DNA of 64,000 nucleotides, taken from assembly GCA_910584125.1 (NCBI GenBank), contig CAJTXU010000010.1:1-64000 (forward strand), read 5' to 3'. The translations under genes were made by a program, and so were the position numbers. The stretch is from an uncultured Muribaculaceae bacterium (GTDB taxonomy: Bacteria > Bacteroidota > Bacteroidia > Bacteroidales > Muribaculaceae). Positions 24,493-33,578 of this stretch are shown here, piece by piece (position 1 is the first letter of the stretch; each line of letters begins with the position of its first letter). The notes under the pieces were generated by a model. That model did not search any database and was not told where the DNA came from. It saw only the letters and a program-made list of their open reading frames with translations.

Positions 24493-26085
24493 ATGACAAG
24501 ACCAGGACTATATGGAATGCTCGTATGGGCTGTCGCGCTGACTGCGGCGCTCGGCTGCGGGCGTCGCGAGCGCTTCGTAGAACCCACCGGCTGGGAGCGC
24601 GACACTCCGGCCGCCGACTCGCTCACGAGGGAAATAGAACTCAGTTTTCAGAACGGCGCGAGGCCCGATTCGACCCTCTCGTTGATGCGGCGTTACCGCA
24701 GGACGGCCGTCAGGCCGGGAAACAGCCGCGAGGCCGAGAGCCGTCTGCTCTACTGGCGGGGGCGCGTCGAGATACGCCGGCAGAACCGGGCGCTGGGTCA
24801 GGCGTTGTTTGACTCGGCCTACAATGTGGCACCCGGGGCCACGCGTGAATACCTGGGCCGCATCCTCGAGTGGCGCCGGGAAGACCGTAACGACTACACG
24901 GAGGGGGAATGGTATTCGCGCAAGTTGGATCAGGCAGCCTATTTCGAGAGCCGCGACGACCGGCAGATGCTCTACAACGTCTATCGCGAGCTGATGGAAC
25001 TGATGCGCGACGAGGGTCTGCATGAGCGGGCGCTCCATTATCTGGGACTTCTCACTGAATGCAACCGGCGCATAGACTCCGCGATGGCGGATCTGGACGA
25101 CAAGATGAACCGCGCGGCCATACTCTCCGACATGGGACGCGACGCGGAGGCGGTACGCCTGCTGCGCGAGCTGCGGGCCGACACGGCGTATATGCGCGAG
25201 CCGGTGAACTGTCAGCTTGTGAATCTGAACATACACAATCTGGAGCGCGACACGTCGGCGCTGCACGCCGCCTGGCGCAGCATATCTCTATACGGCGACC
25301 GGGCCGACATACTGCCGAAAGTTTACTTCTACATGGAGGAGGAGGCTATGGAGGCGCGCGACTGCATGGCGGCGCGGAGATGGAGCGACAGTCTCGCCGC
25401 GATGCTGCCTGAGTTCGGCCCGGGGGAGTTTCGTGTGAAGAGCCTCAAGGGGATAGCGAGGGCGCGTGAGATGTGCGGCACGGCTGAGGAGACGGCGGCG
25501 GCCTACCGTGAGTATGCGCTGGCAGCCGACTCGCTGTGCGCGTTGATGCGCGGCGGGAATGTGGCCGACCTCGAGGTGGCCCGTGTCATCGACGAGGTCG
25601 ACCGACGCGTCGATGCCCAGAAGCGCCGGTCGAGGACGGTGTGGTGTGCCGCGGCGGCGGTAATGGCGGCGGCGGTGGCGGCGGGGCTGCTTCTGTTACG
25701 GCGGTGGCGGCGCAGGACGCGGGAGATGCGCGACGAGGCGCTGAAGATCAGGGGTGAGGCCGAGCGTCGGCAGATGGCGCTTCAGCTTGACGCCGACCGT
25801 CGCGGACTCGCCACAGAGATAGGCTCCGACGACTTCCTGACCCTCTTCTCGCAGCATTATCCGCTGTTCATCAGCCGGCTGCGCGAGATTTCGCCACGCA
25901 TCAGCGACACCGCGCTGCGGCTCGCCGGCTATATCGCGATAGGACTGAGCACCAAGGAGATCGCCGAACTGATGAACGTCCGGCCCGAGAGCGTGCGCCA
26001 GGCCAAATGGCGCCTGCGCAAGACGCTCGACCGAGACTCAGAGGAAGATCTCTACCCCCTCCTCTCCTCCCTGCTGCTTTCCTGA
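24493..26085 (+). CDS. Membrane TPR protein with cytoplasmic HTH (one-component regulator)
   Basis: 530-aa protein. The N-terminus has a signal sequence with a lipobox-like ALGC near residue 22. A long helical TPR-like region (about 30-375) follows, then a membrane helix (about 383-405), a basic coiled-coil and a C-terminal helix-turn-helix (about 450-520) with RLAGYIAIGLSTKEIAELM and RPESVRQAKWRLRKTL. This layout couples an outside sensor directly to a DNA-binding domain, with no kinase. The start could also be 24517. Its target is not evident; it is divergent from the LRR gene, which is the nearest candidate. Confidence 0.8.
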   Translation: MTRPGLYGMLVWAVALTAALGCGRRERFVEPTGWERDTPAADSLTREIELSFQNGARPDSTLSLMRRYRRTAVRPGNSREAESRLLYWRGRVEIRRQNRALGQALFDSAYNVAPGATREYLGRILEWRREDRNDYTEGEWYSRKLDQAAYFESRDDRQMLYNVYRELMELMRDEGLHERALHYLGLLTECNRRIDSAMADLDDKMNRAAILSDMGRDAEAVRLLRELRADTAYMREPVNCQLVNLNIHNLERDTSALHAAWRSISLYGDRADILPKVYFYMEEEAMEARDCMAARRWSDSLAAMLPEFGPGEFRVKSLKGIARAREMCGTAEETAAAYREYALAADSLCALMRGGNVADLEVARVIDEVDRRVDAQKRRSRTVWCAAAAVMAAAVAAGLLLLRRWRRRTREMRDEALKIRGEAERRQMALQLDADRRGLATEIGSDDFLTLFSQHYPLFISRLREISPRISDTALRLAGYIAIGLSTKEIAELMNVRPESVRQAKWRLRKTLDRDSEEDLYPLLSSLLLS

Positions 26086-26142
26086 CTTCATCTTGAGTAT
26101 TCTGACTTCATGTCCTAAGCCGTTGACAATGGGAAGAATGAT

Positions 26143-26180
26143 TAATGCCAGGGGCCGTGTCGTGACGGCCTCTGGCATTA
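26143..26180. terminator. Bidirectional terminator hairpin
   Basis: TAATGCCAGGGGCCGT (26143-26158) pairs with ACGGCCTCTGGCATTA (26165-26180): 16 bp with one G-T pair and a 6-nt loop. It lies between the convergent regulator and amylase genes. Confidence 0.75.
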
Positions 26181-26210
26181 GGCTAAGTGAGTTCAGGGTG
26201 TGGAGAGGGA

Positions 26211-28841
26211 TCAGTACTCGCCCTGGTCGCCCTGCTTGTTGTAGATGTGTCCGGACACGAAGTTTAAGTTGCCGGTCTGGTCGCCGCTGCCGTTGTTGAA
26301 CACAAGGCCGGTCGTACCCTCCGGGCAGGTGAATGAATAGACGTTGTCCCTGACGGGCTGCATGTCCTTACCGGGCCATGAGGAGGCCTCTGTGCCGCCC
26401 CAGTAGTGCACCTTGACCGTGCTCCAGTTGGTCGACGAGTTGTCAAAATAGATGGTGTTGTTGGGCACCGGTGGCACCGGTGGCGTGTCGGTCTTCGTGT
26501 AGGTGAAGCTCTGGTTGCGTTGGCCGTTGGCGTTGGCCGTGTAGGTGTAGACGGTCGTAGTCTTGTCGAGCGTGATCGGAGCTGTGTAGAGCATCGACGA
26601 GGCCGTGGCCGGACCGTCGAGCGAGTAGCGGATCTGGCTGCCGTCGCTGCTGGTGAGCTTCACAGTGAGCGTCGAGCTGAAAGTCGCGCCCGAAGCAGGG
26701 TCGGCCGTGACGGTCGGTGCCTGGGGAGTCGGCGGAGTCGGCGGAGTGATCTGGCCGATATGGCCGAAAGGCTCGATGAGCAGCACGGGTCCGGAGGCCG
26801 TCATCGTCACCTTGCCGGCGGAGACGGTGGCCGAGTTCTGAGTGTTATAGCCGTCCATCACCTTGGCGCCCTCGGCGAATGCCGAGCCGACGTTCACCGT
26901 GTAGCTCTGTCCGGCCTGGGTGTTGAGCTTGATTACTACGGCGTTCGAATAGTCGCCGTCGGTGAACGTGCGGGCGTACGTGTCGCCGCCAAGGTCGGTC
27001 TGCTGGCCTGCGCCCACGGCGGGATTGCGGCGGCGGAACTGGCCGATCTTCTGCCAGTGGAGATTGTCGGCGTTGTCGACGGCATCCCAGTTGAAGTCGG
27101 AGCGCGTGGCCATCGACTGGTCGCCGCAGCCGCTCATCATCGGGCGCGAGGTCTCGTCGCCATAATAGATCTGCGCGCCGCCGGGGCAGAGGAGAAACAT
27201 GGTGGCCACCTTCTTCTGGTCGCCGGGGCGATGGAGGCCGGTGTCGTGCGACGACACATAGTTGAGCACCTGACGGCCGTTGGAGCCATTGCAGAAATTG
27301 GCATAGTAACGCCAGTCGTCAATGCCCGGGGTGCGTCCCTGGCTTCCTTCCGAGGAGTTGAAGGCGAAGTTGATCATCGAGTCGAAGCCACCCTGGGTGA
27401 AATAGCCCGTGTCGCCGTGCTGCCAGCCGAAGCATTCGCCGGTCATCCAGAAGTTGTCGGTCCAGTTCTTGGCATATTCGTCGGCACGAGAGCTGCCGCG
27501 CCAAGCGGTCAGGGCCGCGTTGCAGGCCTCCTTGAGCTGCTTCCAGCGGGATAGCTCGACGTGCTTGGCCGTGTCGCAACGGAAGCCGTCGATGCCGAAC
27601 TCCTCGACCCATCCGGCGAGCCAGTGGATGATGTAGTCGGCGGGCGAGCCGGCGTTGTCGAGGCGCCATGTGTCAAGGTTGGGGAGGCGGTAGTTGAGAT
27701 AGTCGCCGCTGTTCTCCTGCTCCCATTTCTCCTTCAGGAAGGGAGGGATTGCCACCGACGCCGTCTTCTCGGTCACCACGTCGGGGAGTCCGGCGAGGCT
27801 CATGGTGTAGTTGTCGCCCCCTTCGGGCGCGAAACCGGCTTCGGAGGCCCAGCTGCGGTCGCCGAAGGCGCGCACCCACTGGCCCCACCAGTTGCCCCAT
27901 TTGCCCTGGGTGTCGGCGTTGAACGACACGTCGTTGTCAGAGCTCCACATGGTGTATTTGCCGCTCGAGGGCATCCAGCCGGCCGTGGGCGTGCCGTTGA
28001 AGTTGCCGAAGTCATAATCGACGCAGTCGTCGAGCGTGCTGTAGCCGGTGTGGTTGAGCACGATGTCCATCACCACGCGTATGCCGCGCCTGTGGGCCTC
28101 GGTGACGAACTCGCGGAACTCTTCGACGGTGCCCATGTTGCGGTCCATGTATGTCCAGTCGAGGGCATAGTATCCATGGAAGGCATAGTGGGGGAACTGG
28201 TCGTCCTTGCCGCCCGTCCAGCCGTGCATCTGCTCGTAGGGGGCGGTGATCCAGATGGCGTTGACGCCGAGTTTGTCGAGGTAGTCGAGCTTCTGTGTCA
28301 GACCCTTGATGTCACCGCCGTGGAAGGTGGCGAAGTCGGGGTAATTGCCGCCGCGCTGGCGGTGGTAGCTCTTGTCGTTGGAGGTGTCGCCGTTGTAGAA
28401 GCGGTCGGTGATGACGAAGTAGATCGTGGCGTTCTTCCAGCTGAAATGCTCCGAGCGCACCACGAGGGGTGTCTTGACGTTGACCGTGTATGCGCGTTCG
28501 GCGCCGGCCGACCTGACGGTGTAGACGATAACGTTCTCGCCGCCGTCGAGCGATGAGAGCGAGTGGTTGTCGTATGCCCGGCCGTTGACGGTGATGTCGA
28601 CGGTGGCGTCTGAGGCCAGAGGGGCGGCCGAGAGTGTGATCATCGAGACATCCTCGACCTCGATCGAATATGAAGTCGTGGCCGGGTCGAAGTTGATGAG
28701 GTTGACGCCGTTGGCCCTGATCTCGAGGTCTGACAGGGCGGGGTTGCCGGAATTGACGGCTGCGGCGGCCGTCAGCGAGCCTGACAGCAGCAGAGCCGAC
28801 AGGGCCGCGCCGAGCCCGCGCGATATATTATGGAAATTCAT
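26211..28841 (-). CDS. Secreted GH13 alpha-amylase with starch-binding C-terminus
   Basis: 876-aa exported starch-degrading enzyme. A signal peptide (1-28) without lipobox Cys leads into a beta-sandwich domain (30-125) and the GH13 barrel (about 135-690). The four conserved regions are present: DIVLNH (259-264), nucleophile Asp423 in GFRCDTAKH, acid/base Glu469 in TGEC and Asp533 in SSHD. After a PTPPTPQAPT linker comes an Ig-like domain, then a CBM26-like starch-binding module (about 795-876) with NWSTVKVHYW and SSWPGKDM. It is not in a SusC/SusD locus; its only neighbour in the operon is the GLUG-repeat protein upstream, 27 nt away. Confidence 0.9.
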   Translation of the reverse strand: MNFHNISRGLGAALSALLLSGSLTAAAAVNSGNPALSDLEIRANGVNLINFDPATTSYSIEVEDVSMITLSAAPLASDATVDITVNGRAYDNHSLSSLDGGENVIVYTVRSAGAERAYTVNVKTPLVVRSEHFSWKNATIYFVITDRFYNGDTSNDKSYHRQRGGNYPDFATFHGGDIKGLTQKLDYLDKLGVNAIWITAPYEQMHGWTGGKDDQFPHYAFHGYYALDWTYMDRNMGTVEEFREFVTEAHRRGIRVVMDIVLNHTGYSTLDDCVDYDFGNFNGTPTAGWMPSSGKYTMWSSDNDVSFNADTQGKWGNWWGQWVRAFGDRSWASEAGFAPEGGDNYTMSLAGLPDVVTEKTASVAIPPFLKEKWEQENSGDYLNYRLPNLDTWRLDNAGSPADYIIHWLAGWVEEFGIDGFRCDTAKHVELSRWKQLKEACNAALTAWRGSSRADEYAKNWTDNFWMTGECFGWQHGDTGYFTQGGFDSMINFAFNSSEGSQGRTPGIDDWRYYANFCNGSNGRQVLNYVSSHDTGLHRPGDQKKVATMFLLCPGGAQIYYGDETSRPMMSGCGDQSMATRSDFNWDAVDNADNLHWQKIGQFRRRNPAVGAGQQTDLGGDTYARTFTDGDYSNAVVIKLNTQAGQSYTVNVGSAFAEGAKVMDGYNTQNSATVSAGKVTMTASGPVLLIEPFGHIGQITPPTPPTPQAPTVTADPASGATFSSTLTVKLTSSDGSQIRYSLDGPATASSMLYTAPITLDKTTTVYTYTANANGQRNQSFTYTKTDTPPVPPVPNNTIYFDNSSTNWSTVKVHYWGGTEASSWPGKDMQPVRDNVYSFTCPEGTTGLVFNNGSGDQTGNLNFVSGHIYNKQGDQGEY

Positions 28842-28868
28842 TGCTGTGGATTCTAAAAAGGAGACCGG

Positions 28869-30476
28869 TTATTTCTTGATGATTTTTTTTACGGCGTGCG
28901 AGCCGTCGGAGAATGCGACGTCGAGCAGATAGATGCCGCTCTCGAGGCTTGAGCAGTCGATTTCGGCATCGGCCGCTCCCCGGGGCTGGGCGGCGCCGGC
29001 GGCGGCACCGTTGAGATTGAAGAGCCCGATGCGTGTCATGCCCTTGGCGGAGGCCACATGCAGGATGTCGCCCACCGGATTGGGGAAGACGCTGAGCGCG
29101 TCGGCGTCGGTGTCGATGATGTCGATGCCGGTCTCGACTTCGTAGAATGAATTGTGGCCGGGGTCGGTCTGCCCGGCGAGGCCGGCCAGGACGGGATACT
29201 GGTGCTTGCCTTCCACCTTCCACTCCCAGACGGAGTCGAAGTCCCAACCGAGCACGTCGGCGTAGGTGGCTTTGTCGATGAACCTATACGAGTGGCCGTC
29301 GGCGTTGTGACCGTGCGTGGCGGTGAGGTCCATTTTCATGGCGGACCAGCCCAGGGCCATCGTGGTGGAATTGCGCGGGTTGTCGTTGCCGCCGAAGCGG
29401 CCGGCATAGTTGCCGGTGCTGATGTTCACCTGCGGGTTGAAGCTGGTTGAGGTCGCCACGTTGCCGTAGTTGGCGCCGACGAGTCCGCCGGCGTAGTTGT
29501 AGGCCGCGACTTTGCCCGAGGCATAGCAGTTGGCCACGGTGCCTTTGTTCTTGCCCACGAGGCCCCCGGCCACGTAGTCGGTGACGTTGGTGACGGTGGC
29601 GGTCGAGTAGCAGTCGGAGATCGAGGCGTGGTTCTCGCCTACCAGACCGCCGACGCAAATCGATGTGGCAGAAACTTTTCCGGCGGTGAAGCAGCGGCTT
29701 ATAGTGCCGGAGGCGGCGTAGCCGACGAGCGCGCCGGTGAATGTTACGCCCGAGACTTCGGCGCCGGTGAGGCCGAGGCGGGTGATTGTGGCGCCGTCGA
29801 TGGCGTTGAAGAAGCCTGTGGCGCCGCCGAGCGTGGCGCCTGAGATCACGGCTCCCTTCACGACGTGGCCGTTGCCGTCGAAGTGGCCCTTGAAGGGGCT
29901 GCCTTTCGATCCGATTCCGGCGAATGAGGAGAGGGCGATGTCGGCGTCGAGGCGCATCCATACGTCTGACTCCCAGTCGGCGGGTGTGGCCGCGAGCGCG
30001 GCGAGGTCGTCGGCGGTGGTGAGGATGAATGGCGACTCCTGGGTGCCTTCGCCGCCCGAATAGGCATTGCGGCGTCCCTGCACCACCTCGGCGAAGCAGT
30101 CGGCCGTCTGACGGCCGTCGGAGGTGCGGGCAATGAATCCGAGACGCGTGAGCTGTTCGAGTTCGCCGTCGGTGAGGTTGTAGAAGGCCTGGATGTCAGC
30201 GACTTTCAGGGTGTATGTGCCGCCGCTGCCCTGCATTTTGAACTTCGGGTTGATGCTTCCGGCCCAGTCAGTGGCCTCTTTCTCAGTGCTTCCGATGATG
30301 GCCCAGGTGTAGCAATACACGTCTGCTCCGAAATCGGAGGTCTGGATTTTCACTTCGAAAGCCTTGGTCGATACAATCGGCGAGGGCGTCGAGGTGACCG
30401 TCGCCTGGTCGCCGTCGGCATAAGCCGGTACCATGGCGAGCATTCCCAAGGCGATTGGGATTAATCCTCTTTTCAT
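28869..30476 (-). CDS. Secreted GLUG-repeat protein with T9SS sorting domain
   Basis: 535-aa exported protein. It has a signal peptide (1-21), a beta-rich N-terminal domain (about 25-130) that could bind starch, as in SusE/SusF-like modules (inference), then GLUG-type repeats (about 195-345) seen as VGGLVGENHASISDCYSTA and AGGLVGKNKGTVANCYASG. The last 80 residues are a type IX secretion sorting domain: FPNPVGDILHV, IGLFNLNG, LESGIYLLDV and a basic KKIIKK end. It is the first gene of the operon with the amylase, so a surface starch-binding helper is a reasonable guess. Confidence 0.82.
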   Translation of the reverse strand: MKRGLIPIALGMLAMVPAYADGDQATVTSTPSPIVSTKAFEVKIQTSDFGADVYCYTWAIIGSTEKEATDWAGSINPKFKMQGSGGTYTLKVADIQAFYNLTDGELEQLTRLGFIARTSDGRQTADCFAEVVQGRRNAYSGGEGTQESPFILTTADDLAALAATPADWESDVWMRLDADIALSSFAGIGSKGSPFKGHFDGNGHVVKGAVISGATLGGATGFFNAIDGATITRLGLTGAEVSGVTFTGALVGYAASGTISRCFTAGKVSATSICVGGLVGENHASISDCYSTATVTNVTDYVAGGLVGKNKGTVANCYASGKVAAYNYAGGLVGANYGNVATSTSFNPQVNISTGNYAGRFGGNDNPRNSTTMALGWSAMKMDLTATHGHNADGHSYRFIDKATYADVLGWDFDSVWEWKVEGKHQYPVLAGLAGQTDPGHNSFYEVETGIDIIDTDADALSVFPNPVGDILHVASAKGMTRIGLFNLNGAAAGAAQPRGAADAEIDCSSLESGIYLLDVAFSDGSHAVKKIIKK

Positions 30477-30558
30477 TTTAGATGTAAATTAGTTAGGTAT
30501 TGAAGGTTAAACGTAAGGAGGTTAACTGCCTTAAAAAGGCAAAATGAAAAATTCTCCG

Positions 30559-30591
30559 CAAAGATACGAAATAAAATCGAGAAAAGTGCAA
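30559..30591 (-). promoter_or_regulatory. Promoter of the GLUG protein/amylase operon
   Basis: Minus-strand TATCTTTG (30566-30559) with TTG (30591-30589) 22 bp upstream. The leader of about 75 nt contains a small TGCCTT...AAGGCA hairpin. Confidence 0.55.
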
Positions 30592-30729
30592 GATTTTGTG
30601 ATAAAAATGTATACCGCCCTCTACCGCCGTTTCTGCCACCTTCATCCTCCTCCGTTCGGCTTCACACCGCCCCATGTAGATTTGTTAATTTCTATCATAT
30701 ATTTGTGAATTTCTATCATATATTTGGTG

Positions 30730-30770
30730 TATGAAATCGGCAATAAATGCGGTTTGTTGCCGATTTCATA
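30730..30770. repeat. Perfect 14-bp inverted repeat
   Basis: TATGAAATCGGCAA (30730-30743) and TTGCCGATTTCATA (30757-30770) form a perfect hairpin with a 13-nt loop, followed on the plus strand by CTGCTTTTGTTT. Two TATATTTG promoter-like elements lie directly upstream. It could be a small transcript with its own terminator or a regulator site. Confidence 0.6.
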
Positions 30771-30857
30771 CTGCTTTTGTTTCCATCGAAATGAAAAAAT
30801 GCGTTACAGAATCTTGTGGATGCCCCGAATATCGCTATATTATGAGCGGTTGCAAAG

Positions 30858-30927
30858 TATCTTAGTTGTAAGGTATCTTAGGTATCTTAGTTGTAAGGTA
30901 TGTTAGGTATCTTAGTTGTAAGGTATG
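30858..30927 (+). repeat. 25-bp direct repeats
   Basis: TATCTTAGTTGTAAGG plus TAT(C/G)TTAGG is repeated about two and a half times in tandem. No coding potential is seen. Confidence 0.7.
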
Positions 30928-30962
30928 TTATTGTTAATAAGAAAGCGACAAGCAAATATCAA

Positions 30963-31060
30963 GAAATAAGTAATAAGTAATAAGTAATACGGGCTTGGCG
31001 GATGTTTCGCGTTGCCCGTATTACTTATTACATATTACTTCTTACTTATTACTTTTTCCT
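30963..31060. repeat. Heptamer-flanked intergenic hairpin, copy 3
   Basis: AAGTAAT heptamers lead to AATACGGGC (30986-30994), paired with GCCCGTATT (31014-31022) and flanked by TTACTTATT-type heptamers. The loop contains TTTCGCG, as in copy 1. It lies just past the recA stop codon and is a likely recA terminator. Confidence 0.7.
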
Positions 31061-31065
31061 TGATC

Positions 31066-32271
31066 TCACTCCTCGATGTCGAGTTCGAAGTCGTCGCCGA
31101 AGAGGTCGTCCTTGCCGCCCGCGGCCGCGCCTTCGTCGAGCAGGCCGTCGTCAATGCGCTCGTCCGCCTCTTCGCTGTCGGACACCGTGTTCTCCTTGCC
31201 GGGCAGGAACGGACTGCCTCCGCGCTTCTGGGCGCGCGCGGCGTTGAGTTTCTCGACAATCTGCTTCTCGAGTTCCTCGGCCAGTTCGGGGTTGTCGGCT
31301 ATCACGCGCTTCACAGCGTCACGGCCCTGTCCGAGCTTGGTGCCGTTGTAGGAGAACCATGCGCCCGACTTCTTTACGATGCCCTGCGAGACGGCCATGT
31401 CGATGATTTCGCCCGCTTTCGAGATGCCTTCGCCGAACATCAGCTCGAACTCCGCCTTCATGAACGGAGGCGCAACTTTGTTCTTCACGACCTTCACTTT
31501 GGTGAGACGTCCTATGACATCGTCGCCGTTCTTGATATATGACGACGGGCGGATGTCGATGCGCACAGAGGCGTAGAACTTGAGGGCGTTTCCGCCGGTG
31601 GTCGTCTCGGGATTTCCGAACATCACGCCGATCTTCTCGCGGATCTGGTTGATGAAGATGCAGCAGGTGCGGGTGCGCGAAATCGTGCCGGTGAGCTTGC
31701 GCATTGCCTGCGACATGAGGCGGGCGTGGAGGCCGACATTCTTGTCGCCCATCTCGCCGTCGATCTCGGCTTTGGGCGTGAGGGCCGCCACGGAGTCAAT
31801 CACCAGCACGTCGATCGCGCCAGAGTTGATGAGCTGCTCGGCGATATCGAGCGCCTGCTCGCCGTTGTCGGGCTGCGCGAGCCAGAGGTTGTTGACGTCC
31901 ACGCCCAGTTTCTCGGCATAGAAACGGTCGAAGGCATGCTCGGCGTCGATGATGGCGCAGATGCCGCCCTGCTTCTGGGCCTCGGCGATTACGTGGATCG
32001 CCAGCGTGGTCTTACCCGACGACTCCGGACCGTAAATCTCGGTGATTCGGCCTCTGGGAAGGCCGCCGACTCCGAGCGCGTAGTCGAGGCCGAGCGAGCC
32101 AGTCGAGATAGTCTCGACATCCTGGATCGAATCCGCGCCGAGACGCATCACCGCTCCCGAACCGAAGTCCTTCTCGAGATGCTCCATCGTCACGCTGAGA
32201 GCTTTCAGCTTCTCGTCCTTATCTGAGATCCGGGCGCTCACGGGCGCCGTTGTTTTCTTTTTTACTGCCAT
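31066..32271 (-). CDS. recA: Recombinase RecA
   Basis: RecA forms ATP-dependent filaments on single-stranded DNA for homologous recombination and SOS induction. The 401-aa protein has Walker A GPESSGKTT, Walker B VLVIDSVAAL, and the FINQIREKIGVMFGNPETTTGG region with loop L2. The acidic C-terminal tail (after about 340) is longer than in E. coli RecA and contains many Asp/Glu. It is a single gene with its own -7 element; bioB lies behind its own terminator upstream. Confidence 0.97.
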   Translation of the reverse strand: MAVKKKTTAPVSARISDKDEKLKALSVTMEHLEKDFGSGAVMRLGADSIQDVETISTGSLGLDYALGVGGLPRGRITEIYGPESSGKTTLAIHVIAEAQKQGGICAIIDAEHAFDRFYAEKLGVDVNNLWLAQPDNGEQALDIAEQLINSGAIDVLVIDSVAALTPKAEIDGEMGDKNVGLHARLMSQAMRKLTGTISRTRTCCIFINQIREKIGVMFGNPETTTGGNALKFYASVRIDIRPSSYIKNGDDVIGRLTKVKVVKNKVAPPFMKAEFELMFGEGISKAGEIIDMAVSQGIVKKSGAWFSYNGTKLGQGRDAVKRVIADNPELAEELEKQIVEKLNAARAQKRGGSPFLPGKENTVSDSEEADERIDDGLLDEGAAAGGKDDLFGDDFELDIEE

Positions 32272-32320
32272 ATTATGATGTGTTTGATTTTTTGTGCGAT
32301 GATGTCTTAGATATTTTGTG

Positions 32321-32328
32321 CAAAGTTA
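32321..32328 (-). promoter_or_regulatory. -7 element of the recA promoter
   Basis: Minus-strand TAACTTTG (32328-32321) about 50 bp upstream of the recA start. The -33 position has only a weak match. No LexA-type palindrome is evident. Confidence 0.45.
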
Positions 32329-32371
32329 ATACATTTAGCCCCGGTTTCATAATTTCAGGCCCAAATAAAAA

Positions 32372-32411
32372 CATAAAAAAAATTAACCCGCTGCAAAACT
32401 CTTGCAGCGGG
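32372..32411 (-). terminator. Rho-independent terminator after bioB
   Basis: CCCGCTGCAA (32387-32396) pairs with TTGCAGCGGG (32402-32411). On the minus strand the stem is followed by TTAATTTTTTTTAT. It ends bioB transcription before recA. Confidence 0.85.
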
Positions 32412-32454
32412 CCAATTTCCGACCTTAGAGACTTGAGAGACCTTAAAGACCTTA

Positions 32455-33423
32455 TTAAAACTTGAGGCCTGATTCGGCCACGAGGGTCTTGTCGGCGGCG
32501 ACGGTCGAGCCGATGGTGGTCAGCAGGTCGCCCACGATGCCGCCGTTCATGCCGATGCGGATGGCCCGCAGCTGGGTCTCGCGCGGCAGCGACGCCCGGC
32601 CGCCGGCGAAGCGTAGCGTGGTGTGCGGATGCACGAAGCGGAACAGGGCCACCGTGTCGAGCACCTCCTCGTCCGAGAGCGGCTCGCTCCCTTCCAGCGG
32701 CGTTCCCGGTATGGGCGAAAGTATGTTGATCGGAATCGAGCGCGGCTCGACGCGGCGCAGCGAGAGCGCGAACTCCACGCGCTGGCGCGGGGTCTCGCCC
32801 ATGCCGATGATGCCTCCCGAGCAGATCTCGAAACCTATCTCGCGGGCCGCGTCGATGGTGCGTATCTTGTCTTCGAGCGTATGCGTGGTGCAGAGCCGGG
32901 GGAACATCGAGGGGGCGCTCTCAAGATTGCAGTGGTAGCGGCGCACGCCGGCGTCCCACAGCTTCTGCAGCTCGTCGCGTTCCAGAAGCCCCATCGAGGC
33001 ACAGAGCCCGAGGCCTCCGCGTTCAGTGAGTTCGGCGTAATATTCGCAGGCCCGGTCGAGCTCGGCGCCCTGCATCTTGCGGCCCGAGGTCACGAGCGAG
33101 AACCGGTGGATGCCCTGCGAGCGGTTGAGGTCGGCATGGCGCATGCACTCCTCGCGCGACACGAGCGGATAGACGTCGGCCTTCGTCTTGTAGTGGGCCG
33201 ACTGGGCGCACCACTTGCAGTTCTCGGGGCACTTACCCGAACGGGCGTTGATTATGGAGCAGGAGTCGAAATTCGGCTGGTTGAAGCGTGAGGTGATGCG
33301 TTCGGCTGCGGCATACAGTTCGTCACGGTTGTCGGCTGCCGCCTCGCCCAGGGCGTAGGCCTCGTCGGCCGTGATCTCGCCGCCGGCCATTATCTTATCT
33401 TCAAGTTCTGAAATCAGAGACAT
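32455..33423 (-). CDS. bioB: Biotin synthase
   Basis: BioB is a radical SAM enzyme that inserts sulfur into dethiobiotin, the last step of biotin synthesis. The 322-aa protein has the CxxxCxxC cluster motif at Cys65, Cys69 and Cys72 (SGKCPENCKWCAQS), and the later YHCNLESAP and GGIIGMGE blocks. Arg near the C-terminal NILSPIPGTPL region fits the auxiliary cluster site. The gene stands alone, not with other bio genes. No biotin regulator site is evident. Confidence 0.96.
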   Translation of the reverse strand: MSLISELEDKIMAGGEITADEAYALGEAAADNRDELYAAAERITSRFNQPNFDSCSIINARSGKCPENCKWCAQSAHYKTKADVYPLVSREECMRHADLNRSQGIHRFSLVTSGRKMQGAELDRACEYYAELTERGGLGLCASMGLLERDELQKLWDAGVRRYHCNLESAPSMFPRLCTTHTLEDKIRTIDAAREIGFEICSGGIIGMGETPRQRVEFALSLRRVEPRSIPINILSPIPGTPLEGSEPLSDEEVLDTVALFRFVHPHTTLRFAGGRASLPRETQLRAIRIGMNGGIVGDLLTTIGSTVAADKTLVAESGLKF

Positions 33424-33468
33424 GTTGAAATTATGTTGGTTATGTCTCTGTAACGCCCCGCGCTCGGC

Positions 33469-33488
33469 AATATTGCCATATCGGGGCG
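33469..33488. other. Hairpin arm region before the OmpR-type gene
   Basis: AACGCCCCG (near 33450) pairs with CGGGGCGTT (33482-33490) around a loop containing the palindrome GGCAATATTGCC. It sits between the divergent bioB and response regulator genes and could be a regulatory palindrome. A direct repeat GTCGGCGCGGC occurs at 33509 and 33526. Confidence 0.35.
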
Positions 33489-33578
33489 TTGTTAAATTTT
33501 CATTAAACGTCGGCGCGGCATGTCCGTCGGCGCGGCTTTTTCCGTTTACCTTACAGAAGAGACATCGACATAGAAGAC

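Larger units (their letters stand above)
30477..31065. other. 590-bp intergenic region with promoter and repeats
   Basis: No convincing gene. From left to right it holds the GLUG gene promoter (30559-30591), two 21-bp repeats that each contain TATATTTG (about 30683-30727), a perfect 14-bp inverted repeat (30730-30770), a 25-bp direct repeat built on TATCTTAGTTGTAAGG (about 30858-30927), and a heptamer-flanked hairpin (30963-31060) at the recA 3' end. Confidence 0.7.

Noticed and set aside
30724..30906. 60-aa open frame in the intergenic region
   Set aside because: It crosses a perfect hairpin and the direct repeats; codon use is unlike the genes here.
31066..32400. LexA-type SOS box before recA
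   Set aside because: No convincing palindrome was found upstream of recA.
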